Positions 37,178-48,597 of a stretch of 64,000 nucleotides of DNA are shown one piece after another. The DNA lies in the NCBI GenBank assembly GCA_032164245.1, contig JAVMKO010000005.1:47074193-47138192 (forward strand), read 5' to 3'. Origin of the DNA: Sternotherus odoratus. Lineage: Eukaryota; Chordata; Testudines; Kinosternidae. A program made the position numbers and the translations under genes. The notes below the pieces were generated by a model. That model was not told the origin of the DNA. It saw nothing but the letters and a program-made list of their open reading frames with translations, and ran no database searches. Each line of letters starts with the position of its first letter. Positions within the stretch are counted from its first letter, which is position 1.

Positions 37178-37717
37178 CAGGGCCGGCGACAGAAATTTGG
37201 GGGCCCCCTATTCTGATCGTTTGGGGCCCCCCCAGCCCAGCTGGCACTCCCCCCCCCCAACTGACAGAGGCTGGGGGCCCCCCAGCCTAGCCGGCGCTCC
37301 CCCCCAGCTGACAGCGGCTGGGGGGGGGAAGCCCAGGCGGCGCTCCCCCCCCCCAACTGACAGCGGCTGGCGGCAGTGCGGGGTCCTAAGGGAGCATGAG
37401 CCCGGGAGTGGCGCGAGCCGCCCTTGCTGCTCCCCCCCCCCCCGGCCTTTCTCCCCCCCCCCCCCCGCCCTTTTCTCCCCCCCGGACTGCGCCGCTGCCG
37501 CCGGCCAGGCTCACTGCTCCGGCCGGGGACACGCGCGCTCGTCCGGAGGAGAGCCGCACCGCCTCCCCGCCGCTTCCCCGCTCTCCAGGCCCGGCGACAA
37601 GGGGGGACGGACGACTACGGGTACTGCTGTGTACCGGGCCCCGGACTTAAGGGGGCCCCCCCAAAGTCCTGGGCCTGGTACAGCTCTACCCGAAGTACCC
37701 CCCTGTCGCCGGCCCTG
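37178..37717. mobile_element. 540-bp GC-rich hAT nonautonomous element
   Basis: Inverted ends CAGGGCCGGCGACAG and CTGTCGCCGGCCCTG are perfect, flanked by a perfect 8-bp duplication CTTCAGAC (37170-37177 and 37718-37725). The interior has C/G homopolymers and a repeated cccagctgacagcggctggg-type unit. The 260-residue frame across it is not a real protein. Confidence 0.94.
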
Positions 37718-37725
37718 CTTCAGAC

Positions 37726-38163
37726 ATGAAGCTCACAAGGTGAGAAGTGCTAACCTAGGGAAAATTTATTCTCCAGTGGAAAATTACTCCTGTTGCCACA
37801 CTGTAGCTTACAGCTTCACCCAAACCAATACCTGTTCGATGAAAAAAATCTCATAAAAAGAACACATTTTCCATATGACACATGACCAACAAGCCTCCAG
37901 TCAAACATACTGAGGCCCTACTATAGGAATGTGGGGTATTGGAATAAACATGGTAAAGGATCGATTCCTTGTGCATCAAAAAGGAGAAACAAATGTGTGT
38001 GTGGGGGGGAAATCAGTATAAGAACAGGTTGTTTAAATTTCACTAAAACTCTGAGCCCCATTAAACAGGTCCATGATAGACTGATATATGAGGGGGGCCT
38101 ATTTTAAAATGGAATTAGAAATAAGAGTCTAGAGCAATGCAGGGGAAAGAGGATGTGCTAGAA
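37726..38163. other. No recognised feature
   Basis: AT-rich gap between two DNA transposons. Confidence 0.4.
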
Positions 38164-38530
38164 CAGAAGTGGGCAAACATTTTTGCCCGAGGGCCACATC
38201 GGGGTGCGGAACTGTATGGAGGGCCGGGTAGGGAAGGCGGTGCCTCCCCAAACAGCCTGGCCCCCGCCCCTTCTCTACCCTTCCCACTTCCCGCCCCCTG
38301 ACTGCCCCCCTCAGAACCTCCGACCTATCCAAACCGCCTCCTCCCCCGTGCCCTGACTGCCCTCGACCCCTATCCACACCCCAGACAGGCCTCCCGGGAC
38401 TCCCATGCCCTATCCAACACCCCTGCCCCCCGGTTCCCTGTCCCTTGACCGCCCCCTGAACCTCTGCCCCATCCAACTACCCCCTGCTCCGTGTCCCCTG
38501 TCTGCCCCCTGGAACTCCCTGCCCAATGTT
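38164..38530. mobile_element. Truncated copy of the CAGGGGTGGGCAAAC hAT family
   Basis: Starts CAGAAGTGGGCAAACATTTT, followed by tgcccgagggccacatcggg and a C-rich body of 'ccctgactgccccc' units, as at the left half of 29944-30878. The right terminus is missing. Confidence 0.75.
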
Positions 38531-40002
38531 CAGTGCTACAGCTACAATTTCCAGCCTGCTCTTCAAAGACTAGACCCTTCTCAAAAAGAGGCATGCTGGA
38601 AAGAAAGCCCATTTCCCCCAAACTGTCACTTGGGTTGTCCCTTACTTACTGCAGGTAAACAGGAATTTAGGTGAGCAACATCACCACCATTGGGCATCCT
38701 TGGGTGGTTTGCACACTAAACTACCTTTCCATCTGCCTTATCCGGCTTTAGACATCAGGATCTTGGCATCAGGTAAATGCCAGGATGTTTAAGGGATACT
38801 TGCCCTGGGAGTTCTTGGGTTGTGGAGAAGCAATTGGCTCTTCCTACCCAGACTGAAGGCTCTGGTGCAGTAAAGACACATTCCCCCACACTTTCACTAC
38901 AAGTAAGGGGGTACTCCTCTTCCGAAACTAAAGCCTGGGACAAACATGGTGTATGCTGCTACCACCACAGTCACCACCTTGTCTACCTAACTTCACTACC
39001 TCCTTTGACAAATTCCACGGTCACAAAGACTATGGCAAGTTACAGGAAAATAGGGTGAAGGGCTCTCTGTAATACTCTACACTATGTGTACAATAGGACT
39101 GGTTTACTAGTACAGGTATACTAGTGTGGATGCTGTCCCAGTTCAGGGCAACTGCACCTGTATTCCCTCTCCATGGTCCCCTGAGGGCACCAACTCTAGG
39201 CTCCCAGCTCCTCAGTCACCATCTGTCTTGGAGAGAGATCTCTCTCTCCCCCTTCTGACTCGGATTTTTCTCAGGATGCCATTCCCTGTCTACACTGTGA
39301 TATATGTGGCAAGCCAGACTACCTAAATATTCCTGCATCTGTTCTTTGCCTTCTCTCTAAAAGCTATGAACAGCTGTAATTGCCAGCAGCTCTGAGTTAC
39401 CACCCAGCTCTTTATAAGCAAGCACATTTATTCTTAAGGTGAAAGCATTACAGAGAAAACATACAAATAATAAGTTTCTAAATGCAGGCTAAAAGCTTAC
39501 TAGAGGTCAGCTATCTGTTTTACAGGTTCTCAGTAGGCTGATGTCCTTCTAACCCTTCCAAGGACGGATTAGGCCCCTAGGACAGAAGGTCACTTCAACA
39601 GATCAGAAAAAGGGGCCTAAGTCAGTTTAAACTCAGGCCATTTATTCAAAAGCCCTTTCCTTTGTTGGTCAGTGACTGGAGAATCCAATTTGAAATCAGA
39701 CATCTGCGTTTCTCCAGGTGGTAGAACTTCTCTGATGGTGTTACAACTTGAATGAATTTGTCTAATCATGCCATATTGTTAATTATTCTTTGAGGTTGTA
39801 TGGTCAACTTTCTCACAGACCCTGACCTACAATGATACTTAAATGTAATACTGTAAGATTTCCCAAAGATATTGCAAGCAATTGCTATACCTGTCATAGA
39901 TGTAAATATACCTACAGACCTGTGCTTTGTAGCAGTCTTATAAAACCATGCCCCATGAGCCGAACAGGCTACACTAGTAAAATCACAGTTTGCCAGTATA
40001 AC
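38531..40002. other. No recognised gene
   Basis: Mixed sequence without recognised exon or repeat. Confidence 0.4.
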
Positions 40003-40085
40003 TGTGCCTGATACAGTATCAGAGGGGTAGCCATGTTAGTCTGGACCTGCAAAAGCGACAAAGAGGCCTGTGGCACCTTATAGAC

Positions 40086-40669
40086 CAGCAGTTCTCAAAC
40101 TTTTTGAGACCGCGACCCCTTTTTGTACTCCGGTGGCGGGGCGCGACCCCTCCGCCGAAAAGCCGCCGAATTACAAAAAAAACAAACCCGACACACACAC
40201 ACACACACACACACAAGAAACGTGCCGGACGCCCCGGCCCCCAGTCCCCGCCGGCGACCGGGGCTCGGGGCTCGAGCAGCCGCCAGGGCTCGGGGCTCGC
40301 AGGTGCCCGGGGATCGCGGCTCGAGCCACCGCCTGGGGCTGGTGGCTGGAGCCGGTGGCCGGGGCTCCGGGTTCAAACAGCCGCCGGGGCTCGCGGCTCC
40401 GGCAGCCGCCGGCGGCCCCAGAGATCGCGGCTCCAGCAGCCGCCGGCGGCCCCGGAGATCGCGGCTTCGGCAGCCGCCGGCGGCCCCGGAGATCGCGGCT
40501 TCGGCAGCCGGCGGCGGCCCCGGAGATCGCGGCTTCGGCAGCCGCCGGCGGCCCCAGGGATCGGGGCTCCAACCGCCGGCGGCCGGGGATCCCGCAGCAG
40601 GGAGTTACTGGACATGGGGCTGGTGACCCCCACAAAAGTGGCCCGCGACCCCCACTTTGAGAACCCCTG
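40086..40669. mobile_element. 584-bp hAT nonautonomous element
   Basis: Termini CAGCAGTTCTCAAACTTTTT and CACTTTGAGAACCCCTG. The 8-bp duplication is TTATAGAC: left copy 40078-40085; right copy begins at 40670 but is split by the next insertion and completes at 41718-41725. Contains a short CA run (40191-40214) and a 34-bp GC-rich tandem repeat. Confidence 0.9.
40390..40570. repeat. 34-bp tandem repeat in hAT element
   Basis: Unit agatcgcggcttcggcagcc plus gccggcggccccgg. Landmarks at 40421, 40455 and 40489 give a 34-bp period, about five to six units. Because 34 is not a multiple of three, every frame stays open and long false proteins appear. Confidence 0.9.
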
Positions 40670-40672
40670 TTA

Positions 40673-41717
40673 GGGTATGTCTTCACTATAGGTCTAGGTC
40701 GATTTCCCTTAATTCGATTTTCTAAACTCGAGTTTAGAAAATCGAATCAGTGTGTCCCCACCAGGACAGCAGGTCGACAGTGGTCGACACTGTCTGTCCT
40801 TGAACTTTTGCAGGGGGTCGACATAGCCCGCATTGCACTGTGGGTAGGTAGCCCACAGTGCAATGCGTGCTGGACCCCCCCCCTGCCCAAGCAGCCCCAC
40901 GGACCCCCCCGCCCGATCAGCCCCCCCCTCACCGTACCCACCCGCCCGAGGGGGGTGGGGGAGCCAGCGCGCGGCTGCTTGGGCTATCGGCTCAGCTGCC
41001 TGGTGAAATTGACCAGACAGCTGAGCCGATCCCTCAAGCAGCCCCGCGCGGGCTTCCCCCCCCCCTCAGCAGCCCCGCGGACCCCCCCCCGCCCGAACAG
41101 CCCCCCCAACAGCCCCCCCGCCCAAACAGCCCCCCGCTGGACCCCCCCCCCGCCCGAGGGGGGGGGAGCCGGCGCGGGGCTATCGGCTCAGCTGCCTGGT
41201 GAAATTGACCAGACAGCTGAGCCGATCCCTCAACCAGCCCCGCGCGGGCTTCCCCCCCCCCTCAGCAGCCCCGCGGACCCCCCCCCGCCCAAACAGCCCC
41301 CCCGCTGGACCCCCCCGCCCGAGGGGGGGGGGGAGCCGGTGCGGGGCTATCCGCTCAGCTGCCTGGTGAAATTGACCAGACAGCTGAGCCGATCCCTCAA
41401 GCAGCCCCGCGCGGGCTTCCCCCCCCCCTCAGCAGCCCCGCGGACCCCCCCCCGCCCGAACAGCCCCCCCCCAAAGGGCCCCCCCCTCGCGGGGCTGCTC
41501 GGAGGTCGGAGGCTTAACTTCTGATGCCTCTTCACTAGCCCACAGTCGAGCTTGTAATGTCGAATTTAGCCTTACTTCTCTCGTTAGGCAGGAGTTCCGA
41601 AATCGATCTTGAGGGCCCTTTAAATCGACTTTAAGGGCATGTATGTGAAGACAGGTACACCTTTAATTCGACCTAACGTCGTTAAGGTCGAATTAAAGTG
41701 GTAGTGAAGACATGCCC
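40673..41717. mobile_element. 1,045-bp Harbinger-like nonautonomous element
   Basis: Inverted ends GGGTATGTCTTCACTA and TAGTGAAGACATGCCC, flanked by TTA (40670-40672 and 41718-41720), the PIF/Harbinger 3-bp duplication. Subterminal inverted blocks include tcgatttcccttaattcgat and tcgacctaacgtcgttaagg. The core is a C-rich tandem array with three copies of a hairpin. Confidence 0.85.
40986..41393. repeat. Tandem array with three 45-bp hairpins
   Basis: The segments 40986-41030, 41182-41226 and 41349-41393 each read atcggctcagctg, a centre with tggtgaaattgacca, and cagctgagccgat. Each forms an inverted repeat with arms of about 13-18 bp. Between them are C-runs and agccccgcgcgggcttcccc. Spacings are 196 and 167 bp. 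Confidence 0.92.
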
Positions 41718-41919
41718 TTATAGACTAACAAATGTATTGGAACATAAGCTTTCGTGGGTGAATACCCACTTCGTCGGATGAAGTGGGTATTCACCCACAA
41801 AAGCTTATCTACATGAAAACGTATGCTCCAATACGTCTGTTAGTCTATATGTGCCTGCTACAGTATTTGCTTTTGCTGGCATAGTATCGGTCAGGAACCA
41901 CACCTCTTCACACTCTAAG

Positions 41920-42900
41920 GGTATGGTTAGACTGGCGCTTTGTAGCGCTAAAACCCTCCAGGAGCGCTATCATTATCTAACCCTACACACTTGCAGGTCA
42001 CATTTTGCACAATAAGTCACCGTTTAAAGCGCAATTATAAAACCTCCTCTCCAAGAGTCATAAGGCTTTTTGCGCTAGCGCTGTAGCGCAACGGTGCAAA
42101 AGTGACCACCCATGAATCACTCATTACGCGCAGCGGTCGCCAACCGGTGGTCCGCGGACCACTGATGGTCCGTGAGAAAATTTTGGTGGTCCGCGGCACC
42201 GGGCTCCCTCACGGCCGCCGCTCCGGGCAGGCAAGAGGCTGCGGGCGCCTGTCCCGCCCCGTCCCCGGCGGCCAGCAACCGCCGGCTCGCTCCTGCCTCC
42301 CGTCTCACGCCGCGCGGTGCCGGGGGGCTGCGGTGCCTCCCCACTCGAGCTGGGGCTGGGCGCACGGGAGCAGCGGGCAGCCGCACTCGGGCCGGGCGAG
42401 CGCTGCTGGAGGTGGCCGCTCGCCGGCTGCTGCAATTTGCGGCGCGGGGAAGCAGGTAAATGGGCGGGGGGGGGGGCATATGTCCGCAGACCACCGGTCT
42501 TTGTACCTTTTTAAAAACAATCATGTTAGTGGTCCGCGGGATTCAAAATTGTGACTTTAGGGGTCCGTGAGGTCCGAAAGGTTGGTGACCACTGTGTGAC
42601 TTCAATGCAGAGCCTGTCAGTTTCCTCGGAAAAGTCACTGACAGCCTAAACTTGTCTCCCTGCGTACACGTTCCCTGTTCCCCCTCACCCCCCTCCTTTG
42701 CAAAGCACGTTGCACCCAGCTGAATGCTGGGATACCTGCCCATAATTCAGCGCTCCTTGTGCCGCCAGAAGCGCCGGAAATGTGTCCATGCTGTAGCACT
42801 GAAGGGTCTTAATGTGCACGGCCTCTAGCGTGATACCTATTGCGCTAAATGGGACGCGCTATAAACAAACGTGCTACAATTCTGTAGTGTAACCTTACCC
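41920..42900. mobile_element. Second AGCGCT-rich MITE
   Basis: Ends GGGTATGGTTAGACT and AGTGTAACCTTACCC, flanked by TAA and TTA. The tagcgcta-rich subterminal parts are like those of the element at 20441-21499, but the core minisatellite is absent and a different element (42131-42594) is inserted instead. Confidence 0.75.
42131..42594. mobile_element. hAT-like element nested in MITE
   Basis: Left end CAGCGGTCGCCAACCGGTGG and right end GGTTGGTGACCACTG are inverted. 'ggtccgcgg' recurs near both ends. GC-rich interior. The flanking 8-mers (attacgcg and tgtgactt) do not match, so the duplication is lost or the ends are slightly off. Confidence 0.75.
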
Positions 42901-42903
42901 TTA

Positions 42904-43380
42904 GAGACATAGCTATGCCAGTAGAAGCCTGCAGAGTAGAAAGTATTGGAAAGCTCAGATCTACAAGACAGGCCTTCTCTACTACCCTCAAATGACCTAC
43001 AGCCTCTAGAGGGAGAGTTTTAACCAGGTACTTTAATCATTGCAGTGAGGGCTGAAGCAGGATCTTAGCACCATACAATACATTATAGTAACATTAGGGA
43101 ACCACAATCCCCTCACAGGCTTGGTACTCCAGCCAAACAAAAACCTCGCTCTAATCACTGCAGCAGTGAGTTGGGAGAATCACTGAGATCTAAGGAGGTG
43201 GTGTGTTCATTCTGGAGAAGAAGCTAGTTTAACCCTTATCTATCCCCCTCTTTCTGACTAACAATATATTGAGCTTTAAAACTGAGAATTCCAGCTGACA
43301 GCAGCGAGTGCATGGAAAGAGGATGTAATTGGCCTCCGGGAGAACCCTCCAACCCAAGCAAAGACTATCTTTATAAAAAT
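42904..43380. other. No recognised feature
   Basis: Spacer between repeats; nothing recognised. Confidence 0.4.
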
Positions 43381-44356
43381 ACTAGCGAAAATACCCGGTG
43401 TTGCTCGGGTCCATCGGAGGTGGGGAGGGGGCAGACAGCTGAGCGAGTGCGGGGTCCGTTGGAGGGGGGAGAGGGCAGAGAGCAAACCTGACACCCCCAC
43501 CTCACCCCCCCGACCAAACCCGACACTCCCACCTCACTTACCCCTCGACCAACCCCGACTCACATTTTCACCCCCCCACACAAACCCAACACCCCCACAC
43601 CACCCCCCTACCAACACCCCCTGACCAACACCCACACCTCACCCCCCGCAGACCAAACCTGACACACCCACCTCACTTCCCCCCAACCAAACCCAACACC
43701 CCTACCTACCACCACAAACAAACCCGACACCCACACCTCACTTACCCCTCGACCAACCCCGACCCCCCTCCTCGCCCCCCCAAACAAACCCAACACCCCC
43801 ACCTTACCCCCCCCACCAAACCCAACACCCCCTGACCAACCCCAACACCCACACCTCACCCCTCACCCATCCCGACACCTTCCCACCCCCCCAGACCAAA
43901 CCCGACACCCCCACTTCACCCCCCGACCAAACCCGACACCCCCACCTCACTTACCCTCCGACCAAACCCAACTCGGGTCCGTCGGAGGTGGGGAGGGGGC
44001 AGAGAGCTGAGCGAGTGCGGGGTCCGTTGGAGGGGGGAGGGTGCAGAGAGCTGAGCAAGTGCGGGGTCCGTTGGAGGGGGGAGGGGGTAGAGAGCTGAGC
44101 GAATGCGGGGTCCGTTGGAGGGGGTATTATGACATCATAACTATGTCACAGAGAACAGCAGCTGCCCAGCTGATGTGATTGGCCTTTAAATAATTTCACC
44201 CCTGGGGGGCGTCAGAGGTGAGATTTGAAAAAACCCTAAGACCTATAACTGTACCAAATTTCAAGTCTCTAGCTCAAACGGTGTGGAAGGAGTAAGTGCA
44301 CGTACATACACGCACGCATACACGCATACATCATTTGACTTTTATATATATAGATT
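43381..44356. repeat. Unclassified dispersed repeat with minisatellite core
   Basis: Begins actagcgaaaatacccggtg and ttgctcggg and ends in tttatatatatagatt. A 50-60-bp block (cggaggtggggagggggcag, agagctgagcgagtgcgggg) occurs at 43413-43485 and is repeated two to three times at 43977-44120. Between them is a 480-bp C/A-rich array of units such as gaccaaacccgacaccccca and cctcacttaccc. The family was not identified; no transposase or RT was seen. Confidence 0.6.
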
Positions 44357-45872
44357 ATCGCAATGGCCCCAAACAGTACATCTGACATGTCTTGTCTCAT
44401 TGCTGTGCAACAGCACAGTTGTGTGGATGTTTCGTTAAAAGGTAATGAGGGTTTCTGAGTCCTTCACAGCAGCTAACCCAGCATGGCCCAGCCTGCAACT
44501 TCAAAGTCCTTATTTAATCAGCACAGAAGCAGCAGCAAGGTAAATAAGTTTGGGGTGGTGGCCTTGTTTGTAGCTAATCCAATCCTAGTAAATTAAACAA
44601 AAGGGAGCAAAACCCCATCCTCCCAAGTAAATTTCTTAATAGATCTAGATTAAGATCTCAGCTTCATACCCCATGGAGTCCTGCTAATCCTCTCTCAGAT
44701 GTCCCCAAGGTTATTAATTGTTCTGGGCTGGCAACTTGTTTACCTGCACTTTTAAAATGACTTTAAATAGAAAAGCAAACAGCTTCTTCCTGCCCTGTCT
44801 CCTTCCCTGGAAGGCCAGTGCACAGCTCACCAGCTCGCTTCAAAGGCAACACTACAATCAGCATATTGGGATGGACCACAAGGCAGCTCTCTCTCTCAAG
44901 TCACTGGTTCCAATCCAGCCCTGGCAGCTAGTGATTGAAAATAACACTGGCATGTGTTACATTGGCGTGGTAGAGAATACAGGATATTTTGTGGAAATAT
45001 ATCCCATTCCTTGCAATGACAATCAATCTCAACCAGTGAATATCAGCTGCTTCTCAATTTAAAGTTGGAAGTGTCTGTCAGAGTCACTTGACACAACTTC
45101 CTAACAAAAACCAGAGAAGCTCAGTGACTCCTGGTGTTGTTTCTTGTGAAGGGAACAACTTGGAGGGGGGAAAAAAGCAGAAATTAAACAAAACCACATC
45201 TAGACGTTGTCTTGAGGAGAACTGCCAGAGTCAGCACTATTCTCCATGGCAACATACTTAATGGAATAGTCTCCCCATTTGCTCAAGAGAAAACTTATTA
45301 CTACCACTTCTGGTAAGCAAAGTTAAAGGAGCAGGGTGAGGGATCAGAGTGGTGAGAGAGATCAGACTGACTACAAATAACACACTTGTGTGAGCCTTCG
45401 TACAGTATAAGACAATTTTCTTTCTGCCACAGATTTAGGCCTTGTCTACACACGGTTGGTATTTGTGATGCAAGTAGGGCCCTAGTGATTCTGGACACAG
45501 TGTCATTACACTTGTAGCCAGCCCCATATTTATTTTCATTTCAGTCTGTGTGAAGTTTTCCTGGTTAAGCCTTGGGCACTTACTCGTAATCCACAGCCTT
45601 CCCTGTCTAGGCTATGACAACCAGCCAGGAGCAAATAGCAAGTCAAATCTGCCAAAATTGGGCACTGAAACACTCACTCACACACTCTCTCTCACTCTCA
45701 CCCCCTCCCACGCCACCCCCCCACACACCCACACCCCAGTCCTATCGGTGCAAAGGGCCCCACCCCTAACTCTTAATTGTTTTGCTAGATTAAATCCTGT
45801 TTGTATGTACATTTCTTCAGAAAAATATCAGCATCCACGGCTGTTCTCTCACAGAAAGGGCTTGATCTAAGT
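44357..45872. other. No recognised gene
   Basis: Contains a 114-residue open frame (44718-45062, plus) with no recognised domain, and a transposon end-like piece at 45430-45500 (ccttgtctacacac). No exon was supported. Confidence 0.4.
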
Positions 45873-47085
45873 TCAATAAGAACATAAGAATGGCCATACT
45901 GGGTCAGACCAAAGGTCCATCCAGCCCAGTATCCTGTCTACCAACAGTGGCCAATGCCAGTTGCCCCGGAGTGAGTGAACCTAACAGGTAATGATCAAGT
46001 GATCTCTCTCTCCTGCCATCCATCACCCCCCTCTGACAAACAGAAGCTAGGGACACCACCTTACCCATCCTGGCTAATAGCCATTAATGGACTGAACCTC
46101 CATGAATTTATCCAGTTCTCTTTTAAACCCTGTTATAGTCCTAGCCTTCACAACCTCCTCAGGCAAGGAGTTCCACAGGTTGACTGTGTGCTGTGTGAAG
46201 AATTTCCTTTTATTTGTTTTAAACCCGCTGCCCATTAATTAATTAATTAATTAGTTCTTATATTCTTATATTATGGGAACAAGTAAATAATGTTTCCTTA
46301 TTCACCTCCTCCACAGCACTCATAATTTTATATACCTCTACCATAGCCCCCCTTAGTCTCCTCTTTACCAAGATGGAAAGTCCTAGCCCTTTTAATCTCT
46401 CCTCATATGGGACCTGTTCCAAACCCTTAATCATTTTAGTTTCCCGTCTCTCAACCTTTTCTAATGCCAGTATATTCTTTTTGAGATGAAACCACCACAT
46501 CTGTACAGTGGTACCACCAGACTGTATTCAAGATGTGGGCGCACTGTGGATTTGTATAAGGGCAATAAGATATTCTCCATCTTATTCTCTATCCCTTTTT
46601 TAATGATTCCTGACATCCTGTTTGCTTTTTTGGCTGCCGCTGCATGGATGTGTTTAGAGAACTATTCACGATGACCCCAAGATCTTTTTCCTGATTAGGT
46701 GTAGCTAAATTAGCCCCCATCATATTGTATGTATACTTGCATTACTTTATATTTATCCACATTACATTTCATTTGCCATTTTGTTGCCCAATCACTTAGT
46801 TCTGTGAGATGTTTTTGAAGTTCTTCACAGTCTGCTTAACTATCTTGAGCAGTTAGTATCTGCAAATTTTGCCACCTCACTGTTTACCCCTTCCTCCAAA
46901 TCATTTACGGATAAGTTGAATAGGATTGGTCTGACCCTTGGGAACACCACTAGTTACCCCTCTACATTCTGAAAATTTACCATTTATTCCTACCCTTTGT
47001 TCCCTGTCTTTTAACTAGTTCTCAATCCATGAAAGGATCTTCCCTCTTATCCCATGACAACGTCTTCAATACGCTCTCTGTGATA
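45873..47085 (-). mobile_element. CR1 LINE 3' portion
   Basis: The plus strand starts with aagaacataagaatggccat and actgggtcagaccaaaggtc, the complement of a CR1 3' untranslated region. The minus-strand frame at 46258-46500 has KVERRETKMIKGLEQVPYEE and LGLSILVKRRLRGAMVEVYK. Beyond 46500 the sequence continues as a decayed upstream CR1 section. A short ATTA run lies at 46236-46253. Confidence 0.88.
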
Positions 47086-47957
47086 AATGCAAAATTAAGG
47101 TCTTAAGCATAAATTTTGTTTTCAAATTAAAAAAATCTGTGACGGTTGATACAAGTTTCCAGATTTTCCCTTGAGGATTCCCTTGTTTGCCCTCAATGCT
47201 GTGTCATCTATACACATCTTAGTCAAGGGCTTATAATCCTGGCAACCCACACAGGAGCAAATATCTTCTATTCTTCCTTTCAGGCAGACTGCTTGAATAC
47301 TGGGCAAATATAGATCAGATTTCCTTGCACCTCCCTCCATATGAAAAGTTGGAATCTGGCTCCGTTAGGTCCTCCCAAAAGTAAGAGACTCGGACTTCCT
47401 ATTCACTGGCCTTGGGCTTGCTGAGGGAGGAGGGAGGAATTCCCCATCCTCTCTCCCAGCCTTGAGGTGGTAAAGATAGGAGTGAGTTTTATCCATGGTT
47501 CTTCAATATTGTCTGGTTTTCTTGGTTCAAGGATTAATGGAGGAACTCAGTTTCTCTGTCTAAATTCTCCCTAGAATCAAGGAAAACTGTCCCACGCACC
47601 ACCTGGCCATGGGAAGACAACAATTATAGCCAATAATGCTTTAATGGCATGACAAGGCACATGAGTATTGCCAATATGCAAACAAGACAGACCCTGTAGA
47701 TACACATCAGAGGTAGATACTATCCACTTAATCCTAATAGGTTTGTTCTCTTTGAGGGACATTTTGGTAGATTTCCAGCTATACTGAATGTTTATGAGAA
47801 ATTTTGTGTGGGGAGTGTCATGGGAGTGTCACCCATGACAATACGAGTCACACTCAATCATGTCCTATTTGCTCTCTTGTGAACAAAAGAGAGAAAGAAG
47901 AGTAAGTCTCTCTCATGGTACAACAACACTGCAAAAAATCCCCTGCCACGCAGTCTC
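47086..47957. other. No recognised feature
   Basis: Nothing recognised. Confidence 0.35.
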
Positions 47958-48597
47958 TGTGGCAGCGTGGTCACTCCGCTCCTGCCCTGCAGGGCGTAAA
48001 AGAGCCCTGGGAGAGGGCTGTGGCAAGGAAAAAGTGGGGCTGTTTGGGAAACAGCTAAAGCTGTACTGCAATCGGGGCCCAGCGGGCTCTTATAACAGGT
48101 TGGGGGGCCAGAAGAAGTCAGACTCTCTCTAGCTTTCTGGAGAGAGGGGGACCTGGTTGCCTGGGAAGTTAAGGAGGGTACCTAGGGTGCAGCAGTGCTG
48201 GGGAAGGGCAGAAGGAGCTGGGGAGTTCCAGCCTAACAAAGCCCCAGCCTGTCAGCCAGGTTAAAGGCCCATGAAAGGGTACTAGGGCTGCAGAGGGGCA
48301 GGTCCGACCTGCCTTTGCTGATGATGAGCGTTGATAGACTGCAGTCAGGCCGAGGGAGCGGGGGCTAGATGGTGACTGGCAGTAGCCACTGAGGCAAGGT
48401 AGGGATGGGGGGGGGGGGGGAGACACAGATAATGGGTTACCGCCAGGGGCAGGACCCTAATCCGGAGGGGAACCAAGGTCCGTGAGGGACACAGGGCCAG
48501 CGGTAAGGAGGACACAGAGGGCACTGCTGGCCAGAGGAGCTAATTCCCAGGATGACTGGCAAGAGGTGCCACATTGGTGAGTCGTGACCCTGTGACA
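47958..48597 (+). mobile_element. Old LTR related to the 52843 LTR
   Basis: TGTGGCAGCG ... CCTGTGACA. Shares the order of blocks with 52843-53501: a TATA-like cttataaca, cctggttgcctgggaag, agggtacct, actgcagt, ggttagatggtgac-like text, gaggcaaggt, gggacacagggccagcgg, and gaggtgccac near the end. No matching flanking duplication. Probably an LTR-retrotransposon solo LTR; ends are approximate. Confidence 0.6.

Larger units (their letters stand above)
40020..41849 (+). mobile_element. Foldback PLE insertion interrupted by two nested transposons
   Basis: Outer flanks are TGTGCCTGATACAGTAT (40003-40019) and TGTGCCTGCTACAGTAT (41850-41866), a 17-bp duplication with one mismatch. The PLE sequence is 40020-40085 plus 41718-41849. 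It is a minus-oriented tail (ggtagccatgttagtctgg ... ggcctgtggcacc) that passes into an inverted arm centred on cccacttcgtcggatgaagtggg (as two halves). The middle is replaced by a hAT element holding, in its right duplication, a Harbinger-like element. Confidence 0.85.

Noticed and set aside
37074..37856. 260-residue frame
   Set aside because: It crosses the boundaries of a hAT element and C/G homopolymers; no domain and no conserved pattern.
40070..40686. Long GC-rich frames on both strands (170-196 residues)
   Set aside because: They come from a 34-bp tandem repeat inside a nonautonomous hAT; open in all frames because stops are absent from the unit.
44718..45062. 114-residue plus-strand frame
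   Set aside because: No recognised domain, no splice or promoter support; an isolated chance frame.
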